The notes under the pieces: model-generated
What the model saw: only the letters and a program-made list of their open reading frames with translations
Database searches by the model: none
Told to the model about the DNA's origin: nothing
Made by a program: the position numbers and the translations under genes
Shown: piece after piece, positions 17,374 through 27,142 of the stretch
How positions within the stretch are numbered: the stretch's first letter is position 1
Layout of the letters: every line of letters starts with the position of its first letter
DNA from: Pantoea sp. GD03673
Lineage (GTDB): Bacteria > Pseudomonadota > Gammaproteobacteria > Enterobacterales > Enterobacteriaceae
Length of the DNA: 64,000 nt
Assembly (NCBI RefSeq): GCF_029844725.1
Contig: NZ_JAOCKJ010000004.1
Coordinates: 62,001-126,000, forward strand
Direction: 5' to 3'

Positions 17374-18468
17374 TTAACGCCGCGACAGACACTGCTGATA
17401 ACGACTGTCGACACGCTGTGCAAACCACGCCGTGGTGAGATTGCGGGTGATTTTCGGGCTTTCCAGCTTGATGCCCGGCAGCATTTCACGCGGCAGCCTG
17501 CGACCGGCCATTTTATCCGCCAGGGTAAAGACCTGCTTCCAGAGTTCGCTGTCGCTGAACGACGCTTTCTCCCCTTTCTCCAGATCGCGCCGGATGGCGC
17601 TGTTGCTCATATCGATCTGCTTCGACAGGGTGCGCACCGCCAGTTCAGTGCCACCCGCCGCGTCTGAGCCATAGAGGATCAGATCGCCATCCAGCGCCAG
17701 CTTCATGCCGGTTGCACGCGACACGGCCGCCTGGAACGCCGCGTTGCGGCTGGCGTACCAGCCTGCATTGTAGTCGGCAAAGCGGTAGAGCGGCTGGCTG
17801 TAGTCCGCCGGATAACCGAGCAGGTGCATCGTGCCGAAGTAGATCCCGCCGTGACGGGTGAAAACTTCGCGCCGGATCGTGCCATCAACCGGCCACGGAT
17901 AACCTTTGGCATGCGCTTCGGCAAACGCAATGCTGACCTGCATCGGCCCGCCGGTGTGGATCGGGTTGAGATTGCCAAACAGCGTCTGGCCCATCGGCAC
18001 CATGTCGATAAGATCGTCAAAAATGGCGCTGAGATCTTTTTCACTGCGCACGCTATCCAGCCGGGCAGCATAGCTTTCCCCGGTCGGCGATTTAATCAGC
18101 AGCGCGGTGCGCACCAGAAATGCCGGAACGTGCACTTTTGCCGCCCGGCGATCGATCTCACCCCAGGCGATTTTCGGCAGCCCCGGCACGGCAGCCTCGG
18201 CGCTGAAGTTGCTCTCCTGATCCGCCACGGCGATCACCGCGCACAGGTTGCTGGCGCTGGGATCGATCTGCTGTGTGCGGAAGGTGGTGTAGATGTCGTC
18301 ACGCCACGCCGCTTTGTTGCTGACGTGCGACGGCAGCAGCCGCTGGATTTGTGCTTTGACATCTTCAGGCTGCCGCACGGGCGCCTCTGGCGTTTTCTTG
18401 CTGCTACAACCTGCCAGCACCAGTGCGGCGACCAGTGTCAGGCGTTGCAGAATCGGGGTGGATGACAT
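17374..18468 (-). CDS. yaiW: DUF1615 lipoprotein YaiW
   Basis: The product has 364 residues, the same as E. coli YaiW. The lipoprotein signal ends LVLAGCSSKK, with Cys21 as the acylation site. DUF1615 segments VADQESNFSAEAAVPGLPKI, IPIHTGGPMQVSIAF-like NPIHTGGPMQ, FADYNAGWYASRNAAFQ and LESPKITRNLTTAWFAQRVD are present. YaiW is a surface-exposed outer-membrane lipoprotein reported to influence uptake of Bac7-type peptides. In E. coli it lies next to sbmA; here sbmA is not adjacent, and a second lipoprotein gene diverges from it. Confidence 0.9.
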   Translation of the reverse strand: MSSTPILQRLTLVAALVLAGCSSKKTPEAPVRQPEDVKAQIQRLLPSHVSNKAAWRDDIYTTFRTQQIDPSASNLCAVIAVADQESNFSAEAAVPGLPKIAWGEIDRRAAKVHVPAFLVRTALLIKSPTGESYAARLDSVRSEKDLSAIFDDLIDMVPMGQTLFGNLNPIHTGGPMQVSIAFAEAHAKGYPWPVDGTIRREVFTRHGGIYFGTMHLLGYPADYSQPLYRFADYNAGWYASRNAAFQAAVSRATGMKLALDGDLILYGSDAAGGTELAVRTLSKQIDMSNSAIRRDLEKGEKASFSDSELWKQVFTLADKMAGRRLPREMLPGIKLESPKITRNLTTAWFAQRVDSRYQQCLSRR

Positions 18469-18573
18469 GCCTGTCCTCAGAATGAACCAAAGCCCTACTC
18501 TATCATCGCCAGCGTTTCACAGGCAGGAGAGAACTGAACTAAGGTTACTTTTTTAACGTTAAAGGACCTTACG

Positions 18574-19356
18574 ATGTTTAAACTCTGGCCTGTTGCGGCA
18601 TTCAGCCTGTTATTAACCGGCTGCGGTGCCAATAATACGCCCCCCCAGGTGCAGTCACCGGGCGCACCTGCCTCCTCCTCGCTGAAAGTGCTGGAGAAGG
18701 GGGCCAGCGTGATGCAGTCACGTCCCCCTATCGACGCCATCAACACCTATCTCGACGGCTTCCATTTTTATAACGGCGATAAAAACGGTCAGATGGAGGC
18801 GCACCACTATATCACCGTGCTGAACGACGATGTGATGCAGGCCGTGATTTACGACGGCAACACGCGTGACGCGCGGCTGATGGGCGTGGAGTACATTATC
18901 AGCGAACGTCTGTTTAAGACCCTGCCACCTGAAGAGAAGGCGCTCTGGCACAGTCATCAGTATGAGGTAAAGTCCGGCACGCTGATTGCGCCGGGCTTAC
19001 CGGCCGTCGCCGACCATGCGCTGATGACGCGCATTGTAAATACCTACGGGAAAACCTGGCACACCTGGCATACCGATCGCGACAAAACGCTGCCGACTGG
19101 CATTCCGGCCCTGATGATGGGCTTTACCCAGGATGGTCAGATGGATTCACGGCTGCTGGCAGACCGCGATCGCCGTTTTGACGTCGACAGCAAACAGATC
19201 CGCGCTCAGCGTGCGGACATTGTGGCGCATCCGGCGGCACCGGGTGCGAACGCTTGGCAGCAGGGCGAGGTTATTCAGCTGAAGCGCACCCAGGGCGGCG
19301 GTGAACACCGCCACGGCAAGACCGGCTTTGGCCCGGCGGAGCAGCTGAAGCCCTAA
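18574..19356 (+). CDS. DUF1264 / oil-body-associated-protein-like lipoprotein
   Basis: The product has 260 residues. A lipoprotein signal ends SLLLTGCGANN (Cys17). The remainder matches the DUF1264/OBAP family, known from plant oil-body-associated proteins and their bacterial relatives: HHYITVLNDDVMQAVIYDG, RLMGVEYIISERLFKTLPPEE, LWHSHQYEVKSG and the HxWH-type KTWHTWHTD are seen. The bacterial role is unknown. It diverges from yaiW, and a TTTTTTAACG stretch and AAAGGA ribosome site precede the start. Confidence 0.8.
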   Translation: MFKLWPVAAFSLLLTGCGANNTPPQVQSPGAPASSSLKVLEKGASVMQSRPPIDAINTYLDGFHFYNGDKNGQMEAHHYITVLNDDVMQAVIYDGNTRDARLMGVEYIISERLFKTLPPEEKALWHSHQYEVKSGTLIAPGLPAVADHALMTRIVNTYGKTWHTWHTDRDKTLPTGIPALMMGFTQDGQMDSRLLADRDRRFDVDSKQIRAQRADIVAHPAAPGANAWQQGEVIQLKRTQGGGEHRHGKTGFGPAEQLKP

Positions 19357-19444
19357 GTTGCGTTGAGTCGTGTGATGCGGGGGCGCGTGGCGCAGCGGCA
19401 ACACAGCGGGCAGAGACACCTCTGCCCGCTGCATCATTGCGGCC

Positions 19445-19897
19445 CTAATCCCAGCGCTGAGCGGCCTGGTGGTCGCTGTCGCGGGCATCCACCCAGCGAC
19501 TCCCCTGCTCTGTTGCTTCACGCTTCCAGAAGGGGGCGCGGGTTTTCAGGTAATCCATGATGAACTCTGCGGCAGAAAAGGCGCTGCCGCGATGGGCGCT
19601 GGTGACGCCCACCAGCACAATCTCATCGCCGGGAAACAGCTCGCCGACGCGATGGATCACCGTGACGCGCTGCAGCGGCCAGCGTTCACGCGCTGCATCA
19701 ACAATCTCCTGCAGCGCTTTCTCCGTCATGCCGGGATAGTGCTCCAGCGTGAGCGCCGCCACGTTGTCACCCAGATTGTGGTTGCGGACTTTACCGGTAA
19801 AGGTCACCACCGCCCCATCTTCGTCACAGGCCGCCAGCCAGCGATACGCTTCCGCCATGTCAAAGGGCGCGGGGCCGACGCGAATCTGCGTTTCCAT
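19445..19897 (-). CDS. moaE: Molybdopterin synthase catalytic subunit MoaE
   Basis: The product has 150 residues, as in E. coli. With MoaD it forms the molybdopterin synthase that adds two sulfurs to precursor Z (cPMP). Conserved VTFTGKVRNHN, LEHYPGMTEKALQEI, RVGELFPGDEIVLVGVTSAHR and the lysine-bearing FIMDYLKTRAPFWKRE (Lys in the active site) are present. It is the last gene of moaABCDE. Its ATG begins 1 nt after the moaD stop. Confidence 0.96.
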   Translation of the reverse strand: METQIRVGPAPFDMAEAYRWLAACDEDGAVVTFTGKVRNHNLGDNVAALTLEHYPGMTEKALQEIVDAARERWPLQRVTVIHRVGELFPGDEIVLVGVTSAHRGSAFSAAEFIMDYLKTRAPFWKREATEQGSRWVDARDSDHQAAQRWD

Positions 19898-19898
19898 C

Positions 19899-20144
19899 TC
19901 AGCCTCCGGTCACGGGCGGGAAAAAGGCGACTTCATCACCGGCGCGCAGCGGATGCCCCATTGATACCAGCGTCTGATTGACCGCCGCCAGCAGTTTGCC
20001 CGGCTCCAGCGCCAGCGCCCAGCGATCGTCACGTTCCGCCAGCGCAGACCGCAGCGCGGCCACATCCGGATAGTCAGCACTCACCTCAAGAGATGCGGTG
20101 CCGGTCAGCTCCCGCACCTGGGCGAAAAACAGCACCTTAATCAT
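19899..20144 (-). CDS. moaD: Molybdopterin synthase sulfur carrier MoaD
   Basis: The product has 81 residues, the E. coli length. It has a ubiquitin-like fold ending in the Gly-Gly (PPVTGG) that is adenylated by MoeB and carries the thiocarboxylate. The start is set at the ATG of [13 protein letters not shown] (20144), which overlaps moaC by 8 nt. A longer frame from 20177 is open but adds 11 non-conserved residues. Confidence 0.95.
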   Translation of the reverse strand: MIKVLFFAQVRELTGTASLEVSADYPDVAALRSALAERDDRWALALEPGKLLAAVNQTLVSMGHPLRAGDEVAFFPPVTGG

Positions 20145-20622
20145 GCGTAACCGCCTGAAAATCGCCGCTTTTGCCACCGCTCTTGCTGATCAGGCGCAGC
20201 TGATCGATGACGATATCTTTCTGCACCGCTTTGCACATGTCGTAGATGGTCAGCGCGGCAACGGAGGCGGCCGTCAGCGCTTCCATTTCGACCCCGGTTT
20301 TGCCGGTCAGGCGGCAGAGTGAGGTGATGCGGACCCGGTTATGCGCCGGTTCCGCTTCCAGATTTACTTCGACTTTGCTCAGCATCAGCGGATGACAGAG
20401 CGGAATCAGCTCCCAGGTGCGTTTGGCTGCCTGAATACCGGCGATGCGTGCGGTGGCAAAGACATCCCCTTTGTGGTGGCTGCCCTCGATAATCATCTGC
20501 AGCGTTTCCGGCTGCATCAGCACCAGCACTTCGGCCCGCGCTTCGCGCACGGTTTCAGCCTTGGCGGAAACATCCACCATGTGTGCTTCGCCCGCGGCGT
20601 TAATGTGTGTGAGTTGAGACAT
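20137..20622 (-). CDS. moaC: Cyclic pyranopterin monophosphate synthase MoaC
   Basis: The product has 161 residues, as in E. coli. MoaC converts the MoaA product into cPMP. Conserved [35 protein letters not shown], and the catalytic [20 protein letters not shown] with DMCKAV are seen. It overlaps moaD by 8 nt and lies 2 nt from moaB. Confidence 0.96.
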   Translation of the reverse strand: MSQLTHINAAGEAHMVDVSAKAETVREARAEVLVLMQPETLQMIIEGSHHKGDVFATARIAGIQAAKRTWELIPLCHPLMLSKVEVNLEAEPAHNRVRITSLCRLTGKTGVEMEALTAASVAALTIYDMCKAVQKDIVIDQLRLISKSGGKSGDFQAVTHD

Positions 20623-20624
20623 AC

Positions 20625-21140
20625 TTACCGTTTCTTGAGATGTGAGACAAAATTACAGGGCGCAGTACGCGCATCAAGCTGGTCAGCGATAATGCGTTCC
20701 CAGGCGGTGCGGCAGGCGCTGGTGGAACCCGGTACGGCCAGGATCAGCGTCCCATTAGCCAGACCGGCAATGGCGCGCGACTGCAGCGTCGAGCCGTCAA
20801 TCTCTTCATAAGAGATCATCCGGAACAGTTCGCCAAACCCCTCAATTTCGCGGTCGAACAGCGGCAGCAGCGCTTCCGGCGTACTGTTTTTCAGGTTAAA
20901 GCCGGTGCCGCCATTAATCACCACCACCTGTACATCATCACTGGCGATCCAGCGCGACACGGTAGCGCGAATGCGATAAAGGTTATCGGGCACGATGGCG
21001 TGATCGACAACTTCATGCCCCGCTTCCGCAGCCGCCTCACGCAGATAGTCGCCGGAGGTATCGTTGCTGGCATCGCGGCGATCTGACACCGTCATCACCG
21101 CAATCTGCACGGCCTGAAATTCGCTGGCTGGTTTACCCAT
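20625..21140 (-). CDS. moaB: Molybdopterin-precursor adenylyl-handling protein MoaB
   Basis: The product has 171 residues (E. coli 170) with the MogA/MoaB MPT-binding fold: [30 protein letters not shown] and [17 protein letters not shown]. The role of MoaB in enterobacteria is still secondary to MogA. The gene sits between moaA and moaC, 14 nt from moaA, in the usual operon order. Confidence 0.95.
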   Translation of the reverse strand: MGKPASEFQAVQIAVMTVSDRRDASNDTSGDYLREAAAEAGHEVVDHAIVPDNLYRIRATVSRWIASDDVQVVVINGGTGFNLKNSTPEALLPLFDREIEGFGELFRMISYEEIDGSTLQSRAIAGLANGTLILAVPGSTSACRTAWERIIADQLDARTAPCNFVSHLKKR

Positions 21141-21154
21141 ACTTCCTCCTGAAA

Positions 21155-22141
21155 TTAGCCGCCAATGTAAGAGAGATTCTGTGTGATGCCGGTGTTGCCC
21201 TGATGCAGGAAGTGCGTCTGCTTCTTCTGCCCCAGGCTGCTGGCGATACGCGCCTGCAGTTCAGCCTGCTGCTCATCGGATGCCAGCAGGTCGCGCAGGG
21301 GTATGCCGCCGTCGCCAAACAGGCACAGGTGCAGATTTCCCTGCGCCGACACGCGCAGACGGTTGCAGCTGGCACAGAAATCTTTGGCGTAAGGCATAAT
21401 CAGGCCAATCTCGCCAACATAATCGGGATGATAAAAAACCTGCGCCGGGCCATCGCTGCGCCCGCTTTCACGGCGCTGCCAGCCCTGGGCGATAAGCTGA
21501 TCGCGGATCACCATGCCGGACACGTGCTGATCGCGGAACAGCGTGCCGCCATCGCCGGTCTCCATCAGTTCGATAAAGCGCAGCTGAATCGGACGGGTGC
21601 GGATCCAGTCGAGGAACGTGGCCAGATTACGGCTGTTGAGATCGCGCATCAGCACGCTGTTCACTTTGACCTGGCGAAAACCCGCGTCCAGAGCAGCATC
21701 AATACCGCTCATCACCTGATGGAATTTATCCTGTCCGGTGATGGCGTGAAACTGGCGGGCGTCCAGACTGTCGACACTGACGTTGAGCGCGGTTAAGCCC
21801 GCGTCACGCCACTGTTTAACGTCACGCGCCAGCCGGTAGCCGTTGGTGGTTACTGCGATCTGGCGGATTGAGGCGTTTTCACGCACCGCCGCAATGATGT
21901 CGGTGAAATCGCGGCGCAGCGACGGCTCGCCACCGGTCAGACGGACTTTTTCGGTTCCGGCAGCGGCAAAGGCCCGCGTCACACGGCGAATTTCATCCAG
22001 TGAGAGAAAGCTTTTGTTACGAATTCCCTGCGGTTTGTAGCCGTCAGGAAGACAGTAGGTACAGCGGAAATTACAGACATCCGTGACCGACAGGCGCAGG
22101 TAATAGAACTTACGCGCGTATGCATCAGTAAATTGTGACAC
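21155..22141 (-). CDS. moaA: GTP 3',8-cyclase MoaA (radical SAM)
   Basis: The product has 328 residues. The N-terminal radical-SAM motif CNFRCTYC and the C-terminal [4Fe-4S] cluster ligands ([20 protein letters not shown]) are present, as is the essential C-terminal Gly-Gly (SYIGG). It cyclises GTP, the first committed Moco step. The start is GTG, aligned with the E. coli N-terminus, with GGAAAGG as the ribosome site. That site lies in the 3' end of the Moco riboswitch, which fits translational control. Confidence 0.95.
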   Translation of the reverse strand: MSQFTDAYARKFYYLRLSVTDVCNFRCTYCLPDGYKPQGIRNKSFLSLDEIRRVTRAFAAAGTEKVRLTGGEPSLRRDFTDIIAAVRENASIRQIAVTTNGYRLARDVKQWRDAGLTALNVSVDSLDARQFHAITGQDKFHQVMSGIDAALDAGFRQVKVNSVLMRDLNSRNLATFLDWIRTRPIQLRFIELMETGDGGTLFRDQHVSGMVIRDQLIAQGWQRRESGRSDGPAQVFYHPDYVGEIGLIMPYAKDFCASCNRLRVSAQGNLHLCLFGDGGIPLRDLLASDEQQAELQARIASSLGQKKQTHFLHQGNTGITQNLSYIGG

Positions 22142-22146
22142 CAGAA

Positions 22147-22255
22147 CACCTTTCCAGATTGGGAGATGCAGTCATTTCTTCCTGCACCCTGGCAGCTCAA
22201 TGGCTACGGCCTGAACCCCCTATCCGCAGACTTAGGCATTCAGGCTAGAGTGTAC
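22147..22255 (-). ncRNA. Moco riboswitch (moaA leader)
   Basis: On the minus strand the leader keeps the sequence blocks of the E. coli moaA Moco RNA: CACTCTAGCCT at the 5' side, CTGCCAGGGTGCAGG, AAGAAATGAC, and ATCTGGAAAGGTG at the 3' end. The final block overlaps the moaA ribosome site. In E. coli this RNA lowers moaA translation when the cofactor is plentiful. Confidence 0.88.
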
Positions 22256-22323
22256 GCTGACCCCTTGATCAGCGCGGTAAACATGATGGTAGCGTGAATT
22301 ACGCCACTCTTCCATTTGCTCTT

Positions 22324-22351
22324 TTCGCTATATATTCTTATACATATCGAA
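22324..22351. promoter_or_regulatory. Probable ModE operator upstream of moaA
   Basis: The near-palindrome TTCGCTATATA, 6 nt, then TACATATCGAA resembles the ModE consensus (ATCGCTATATA-N6-TATATAACGAT). It lies about 180 nt upstream of moaA and 120 nt upstream of ybhK. In E. coli ModE with molybdate activates moaA. Confidence 0.6.
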
Positions 22352-22468
22352 TTTTCACCGCATTTTCGCGACAGGATACGTTAAAATGCGATCCCGATTT
22401 TGACGTAAGTCATCCGCGCGGGCTTAGCGTTTAGAGCCACGCCATGCGAAGAGATGGTAAGGAGAAGT

Positions 22469-23392
22469 ATGAATCGCACACTGGCCGATCTTGATCGCGT
22501 TGTGGCACTGGGCGGCGGACACGGTTTAGGCCGCGTGATGTCGGCGCTTTCCCCGCTGGGCTCGCGTCTCACCGGCATCGTCACCACCACCGACAACGGC
22601 GGATCCACCGGCCGTATACGCCGATCCGAAGGCGGTATCGCCTGGGGAGACATGCGCAACTGCCTTAACCAGCTGATTGCGGAGCCCAGCGTCGCCTCCG
22701 CGATGTTTGAGTACCGTTTTGCCGGTAACGGCGAACTGGCCGGTCACAACCTGGGTAATCTGATGCTGCGGGCGCTGGATCACCTGAGCGTTCGCCCGCT
22801 GGAAGCCATTAACATCATCCGTAACCTGCTGAAGGTTGACGCCTTTTTGATTCCGATGTCGGAACAGCCGGTGGATCTGGTGGCGATGGATGCCGAAGGC
22901 AATATGGTTTACGGCGAAACCGCGATTGATGAGATGAAGCAGCCGCCGCAGGAGCTGATGCTGCATCCCAACGTCCAGCCGACGCGGGAAGCGCTGCAGG
23001 CGATTGGCGAAGCGGATCTGATCCTGATTGGTCCGGGCAGTTTCTACACCAGCCTGATGCCAATTCTGCTGATGGAAGAGATGGCGCAGGCATTGCGTCG
23101 CACGCCTGCCACCATGGTGTTTATTGGCAATCTGGGCCGCGAGCTCAGCCCCGCCGCCGCCAGTCTCTCGGTGGCTGACAAGCTTCAGATGATGGAGCGT
23201 TATATCGGCAAGCGGGTGATTGATGCGGTCGTGGTCGGTCCGGCCGTCGCCACAGAGGGCATTGAAAACCGACTGATTGTCCGTGAACCGCTGGAGGCCG
23301 CCGACATCCGATATCGTCACGACCGCCAGCTGCTACGGGTGGCGCTGGAACACGCCATTCAGGGATTTAACGGCGCTACGAGGCCGCAATAA
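22469..23392 (+). CDS. ybhK: CofD/YvcK-family protein YbhK
   Basis: The product has 307 residues (E. coli YbhK 302). This family resembles the phospholactate transferase CofD and the gluconeogenic-growth factor YvcK; it binds UDP-sugars in other bacteria. Seen are [46 protein letters not shown], and [14 protein letters not shown]. The ATG at 22469 has an excellent AAGGAGA ribosome site; the earlier ATG at 22454 overlaps it and is not used. Its 3' end overlaps uvrB (convergent) by 17 nt, as happens in compact enterobacterial chromosomes. Confidence 0.93.
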   Translation: MNRTLADLDRVVALGGGHGLGRVMSALSPLGSRLTGIVTTTDNGGSTGRIRRSEGGIAWGDMRNCLNQLIAEPSVASAMFEYRFAGNGELAGHNLGNLMLRALDHLSVRPLEAINIIRNLLKVDAFLIPMSEQPVDLVAMDAEGNMVYGETAIDEMKQPPQELMLHPNVQPTREALQAIGEADLILIGPGSFYTSLMPILLMEEMAQALRRTPATMVFIGNLGRELSPAAASLSVADKLQMMERYIGKRVIDAVVVGPAVATEGIENRLIVREPLEAADIRYRHDRQLLRVALEHAIQGFNGATRPQ

Positions 23393-25397
23393 ACAGGGTA
23401 CGCAGCTCATGCAGCTGATCGCGCACACTGGCCGCCTGTTCGAACTCCAGGTTCTGTGCGTGCTGCTGCATCTGCCCTTCCAGTTCGTGGATCTTCTTCT
23501 GCAAAGCCTGCGGCGTGAGCAGCTGCAAATCGGCCAGGGCCTGGGCTTCGCCAGGACGTGCCGGTTTCGCTTTGCCGCGGGTTTTCACCACGTTGTTGCC
23601 CAGTTCCAGAATATCAGTGATCTTCTTGTTCAGGCCCTGCGGCACAATGCCATTCTTTTCGTTGTGCAGCTGCTGTTTCTCGCGGCGGCGCTCGGTCTCT
23701 TCAATGGCGCGCGCCATTGACGGCGTGATTTTATCGCCATAGAGAATCGCCTTACCGTTGATGTTACGCGCCGCACGACCAATGGTCTGAATCAGCGATC
23801 GCTCAGAACGCAGGAAGCCCTCTTTGTCCGCATCCAGAATCGCCACCAGCGACACTTCCGGCATATCCAGCCCCTCACGCAGTAAGTTGATGCCCACCAG
23901 CACATCAAACTCACCCAGACGTAAGTCACGGATAATTTCCATACGCTCCACCGTGTCGATGTCGGAGTGCAGGTAACGCACCTTCTCGCCGTGCTCCGTC
24001 AGATACTCGGTAAGGTCTTCCGCCATGCGTTTGGTCAGCACCGTCACCAGCACACGTTCGTTGATCGCCACACGCTGACGGATCTCCGACAGCAGATCGT
24101 CGACCTGCGTCCCGACCGGCCGCACTTCGATGATCGGGTCCAGCAGGCCGGTGGGGCGCACTACCTGATCGACCACTTCGTCGCCCGATTTTTCCAGCTC
24201 ATATTTGCCCGGCGTCGCCGACACATAGATGGTCTGTGGTGCCAGCGCTTCAAACTCTTCAAACTTCATCGGACGGTTGTCCAGCGCCGACGGCAGGCGG
24301 AAGCCATACTCCACCAGCGTCTCTTTGCGCGCCCGGTCACCTTTGTACATGCCGCCAATCTGCGGGATGGTCACGTGGGACTCATCCACCACCAGCAGGC
24401 CATCGGCGGGCAGATAGTCAAACAGCGTCGGGGGCGCTTCGCCCGGCCCGCGAGCCGAGAGGTAGCGCGAGTAGTTTTCAATGCCGGAGCAGTAGCCCAG
24501 CTCACTCATCATCTCCAGATCAAACTGGGTACGCTGAGTAATACGCTGCTCTTCCAGCAGCTTGTTGTTTTCCAGCAGCACCCGGCGACGGTCCGCCAGC
24601 TCCACTTTGATCTCTTCCATCGCCTGCAGGATGCGCTCACGCGGGGTGACGTAGTGCGTCTTAGGGTAGATGGTAAAGCGCGGCACGACCGAATCGATCT
24701 GGCCGGTCAGCGGATCAAACAGCGACAGACGCTCCACCTCTTCGTCAAACAGCTCGACGCGCAGCGCAATGTCATCCGACTCTGCCGGGAAGATATCGAT
24801 CACTTCGCCGCGCACGCGGAAGGTGCCGCGCTGGAACGCCTGATCGTTGCGGGTGTACTGCAGCTCTGACAGACGGCGCAGAATACTGCGCTGATCGATA
24901 ATCATGCCGCGTGTCAGGTGCAGCATCATTTTCAGATAGAGATCGGGATCGCCCAGGCCGTAGATAGCCGAGACCGACGCCACCACAATGACATCGCGCC
25001 GCTCCAGCAGCGCTTTGGTCGCCGACAGACGCATCTGTTCAATATGTTCGTTTACCGACGCATCCTTTTCGATAAAGGTGTCGGAGCTCGGCACATAGGC
25101 TTCAGGCTGATAGTAGTCGTAGTAGGAGACGAAAAACTCCACGGCGTTATCCGGGAAAAACTCTTTCATCTCGCCATAGAGCTGGGCCGCCAGCGTCTTG
25201 TTCGGTGCCAGCACCATCGTCGGGCGGTTGAGGTCGGCAATCACGTTGGCGACGGTAAAAGTTTTACCGGAGCCGGTCACGCCTAATAAGGTCTGATGGG
25301 CCAGCCCATCCTCCAGCCCCTCTTCCAGGCGACGGATCGCCTCAGGCTGGTCGCCCGAAGGTTTAAAGGCGGAATTCAGTTTAAAAGCTTTGGTCAT
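23376..25397 (-). CDS. uvrB: Excinuclease ABC subunit B
   Basis: The product has 673 residues, as in E. coli. It is the damage-verifying helicase-like subunit of nucleotide excision repair. Walker A ([10 protein letters not shown]), the damage-sensing beta-hairpin region [14 protein letters not shown] ([11 protein letters not shown]), motif VI (QTIGRAARN) and the C-terminal UVR domain that binds UvrC ([18 protein letters not shown]) are all present. A LexA box lies 77 nt upstream of the start, so it is SOS-induced. Confidence 0.97.
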   Translation of the reverse strand: MTKAFKLNSAFKPSGDQPEAIRRLEEGLEDGLAHQTLLGVTGSGKTFTVANVIADLNRPTMVLAPNKTLAAQLYGEMKEFFPDNAVEFFVSYYDYYQPEAYVPSSDTFIEKDASVNEHIEQMRLSATKALLERRDVIVVASVSAIYGLGDPDLYLKMMLHLTRGMIIDQRSILRRLSELQYTRNDQAFQRGTFRVRGEVIDIFPAESDDIALRVELFDEEVERLSLFDPLTGQIDSVVPRFTIYPKTHYVTPRERILQAMEEIKVELADRRRVLLENNKLLEEQRITQRTQFDLEMMSELGYCSGIENYSRYLSARGPGEAPPTLFDYLPADGLLVVDESHVTIPQIGGMYKGDRARKETLVEYGFRLPSALDNRPMKFEEFEALAPQTIYVSATPGKYELEKSGDEVVDQVVRPTGLLDPIIEVRPVGTQVDDLLSEIRQRVAINERVLVTVLTKRMAEDLTEYLTEHGEKVRYLHSDIDTVERMEIIRDLRLGEFDVLVGINLLREGLDMPEVSLVAILDADKEGFLRSERSLIQTIGRAARNINGKAILYGDKITPSMARAIEETERRREKQQLHNEKNGIVPQGLNKKITDILELGNNVVKTRGKAKPARPGEAQALADLQLLTPQALQKKIHELEGQMQQHAQNLEFEQAASVRDQLHELRTLFIAAS

Positions 25398-25473
25398 GAA
25401 TGCAGTTCCTGCTGGAGAAGTCGGCGGGCAGGCACTTATTTTACTCCGCTATGGTGATTTTGCCAGAAAATAA

Positions 25474-25493
25474 TACTGGATATAAAAACAGTA
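25474..25493. promoter_or_regulatory. LexA (SOS) box of uvrB
   Basis: TACTGGATATAAAAACAGTA is a textbook LexA operator (CTG-N10-CAG with AT-rich centre). It lies upstream of uvrB. Confidence 0.9.
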
Positions 25494-26289
25494 ATCGTGC
25501 AAAGTTAACGCCATCAGGATTGGACGCGCTCCACCCGCATTGTCTGCCCGCTATCGCAAAGGGTGTTGCGCAATGTTATCCCCAGACAGGGATCTGATTT
25601 AACATTTGTCAATAGAACGTCACAAAATTACAGTTCGGTTACCTGGCAGATAATTCGCAGGCTTGTTTTTTACTAACCAGCTGATTTTTCTGGTTTTAGC
25701 TCATAAGGCCAGATTCTCGTCATTATGTTACCAGGCCGCGTATTTCCTCGCTTCCAACCGGTTTTCATTACCTAATGCACAAGGTTATCCACAGGAATGG
25801 TGGATAAGTGATGGCAGCCCCGCCGCCATCAGCTGTGTATAATTTTTCCCTGCCCTCCCGCCCCGGTAAAAATAATTTTTTTTGCGTTAAATTTCGCGTC
25901 GGCGGCTGACGGATTATTCTGCATTTTTAATCTGTCATCTGGCGCAGCACGCAAATTTTCGCCGTTCCACTAAGATTCTTAATCAGACATTCTGCGTTGT
26001 CGCAGCACGTCTGCACCATAAACAGCGCCCCGAGGCACTGCAAAAGTGCAGCGGCGTGATGACCGTGGGCAATTGATAAGTTTTTCTCACCTTTTATTCC
26101 TGAAACCTGCCCTTCCGGCTGGAAACAGGACCGTTTTTAGATCTGGCCTGGGAATTGCAGGAGTGACTGGCGTCACCGCGCTTTACGCGCACATTGCTGC
26201 AATGGCGAGGCGGCCGTTGCTGATGACTTGTTTGCCAGACGACAGAGAGCGGAAGCAATCAGGCTAATGATCGGGAAGGAGAGTGTCAG
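25494..26289. other. Long intergenic region between uvrB and the ABC ATPase gene
   Basis: About 800 nt hold no convincing gene; the longest frame (26046-26267, 73 codons) has no family resemblance. A perfect DnaA box (TTATCCACA) lies at 25785-25793, and a TATAAT at 25838-25843 could be a promoter element reading rightward. Long T and A runs occur near 25870. A DnaA box upstream of uvrB is also known in E. coli. I see no repeat or RNA gene that I can name. Confidence 0.4.
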
Positions 26290-27012
26290 ATGCTGAGTTT
26301 ACGTTCGGTGAATCAATTTTACGGTCAAAACCATATTCTGTGGGATGTGGACCTGGATCTGTCGCCTGGCACCTGCACCGGTGTTCTGGGTCGTCCTGGC
26401 ATGGGCAAAACCACGCTGGTGAACTGCATCATGGGCAGACTGCCGATTAACAGCGGCTCTATCTCCTGGAAAGAGGATGGCTCGCCGCCGGAAGATCTGC
26501 TGCTGCAACCGGCGGAACAGCGGGCCCAGATGGGAATTGGCTATGTGCCGCAGGGTCGCCATATTTTTACCCAGATGAGCGTGGAAGATAACCTGCTGAT
26601 TGCCCTGCTGGCGGGTGCCAGCCAGCACGATCGTCATCGCGCCATCCCTGAAATGGTGTTTGATCTGTTTCCGGCGCTCTACTCATTGCGCCAGCAGCGC
26701 AGCGGTGATCTGCCCATCGATCAGCAGCAACAGCTGGCCCTGGCGCGTGCGCTGGTGCTGCAACCTAAACTGCTGATTCTCGATGAGCCCACCGACGGGA
26801 TGTCGCCGTGGCTGGAAGAAGAGATGGGTAACCTGATTCGCCGACTGAACCTGGACTACGGGCTGACTATCCTGCTGCTGGAGCAGCGCCTGTCGCTGAT
26901 CCGTCGGGTGGCGGACTATTTTCTGCTGCTGCACCGCGGCCGTAATGTGGCGCAGGGCAGCATGGAACAGCTCGATGACCACACCATAGATAAGTGGCTG
27001 ACGGTCGCCTGA
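26290..27012 (+). CDS. Orphan UrtE/LivF-like ABC ATP-binding protein
   Basis: The protein has 240 residues and resembles the ATPases of branched-chain amino-acid and urea importers (LivF/UrtE): YVPQGRHIFTQMSVEDNLLI is typical of that group. Walker A is GRPGMGKTT and Walker B LLILDEPTDGM. The ABC signature is degenerate: LPIDQQQQLALARAL instead of LSGGQ. No permease, partner ATPase or binding protein is beside it. It may serve a distant permease or have a different job. The ribosome site (GGAAGGAG) is clear. It is convergent with bioD. Confidence 0.75.
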   Translation: MLSLRSVNQFYGQNHILWDVDLDLSPGTCTGVLGRPGMGKTTLVNCIMGRLPINSGSISWKEDGSPPEDLLLQPAEQRAQMGIGYVPQGRHIFTQMSVEDNLLIALLAGASQHDRHRAIPEMVFDLFPALYSLRQQRSGDLPIDQQQQLALARALVLQPKLLILDEPTDGMSPWLEEEMGNLIRRLNLDYGLTILLLEQRLSLIRRVADYFLLLHRGRNVAQGSMEQLDDHTIDKWLTVA

Positions 27013-27142
27013 CGTCTGCCCCGGCGCGCAGAGCTTTGCTGGCGTCCGGCCCCGGAGCGCGCGAACCAGCACAGGCGATCACAAAGCCCGTGAGGACTGT
27101 GCGCACCGCGCCGGTTCAGGGTGACAGTGATGGGCCAGGTTT

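Noticed and set aside
26046-26267. 73-codon frame in the uvrB-ATPase gap
   Set aside because: No ribosome site, no family resemblance, and biased low-complexity composition; treated as non-coding.
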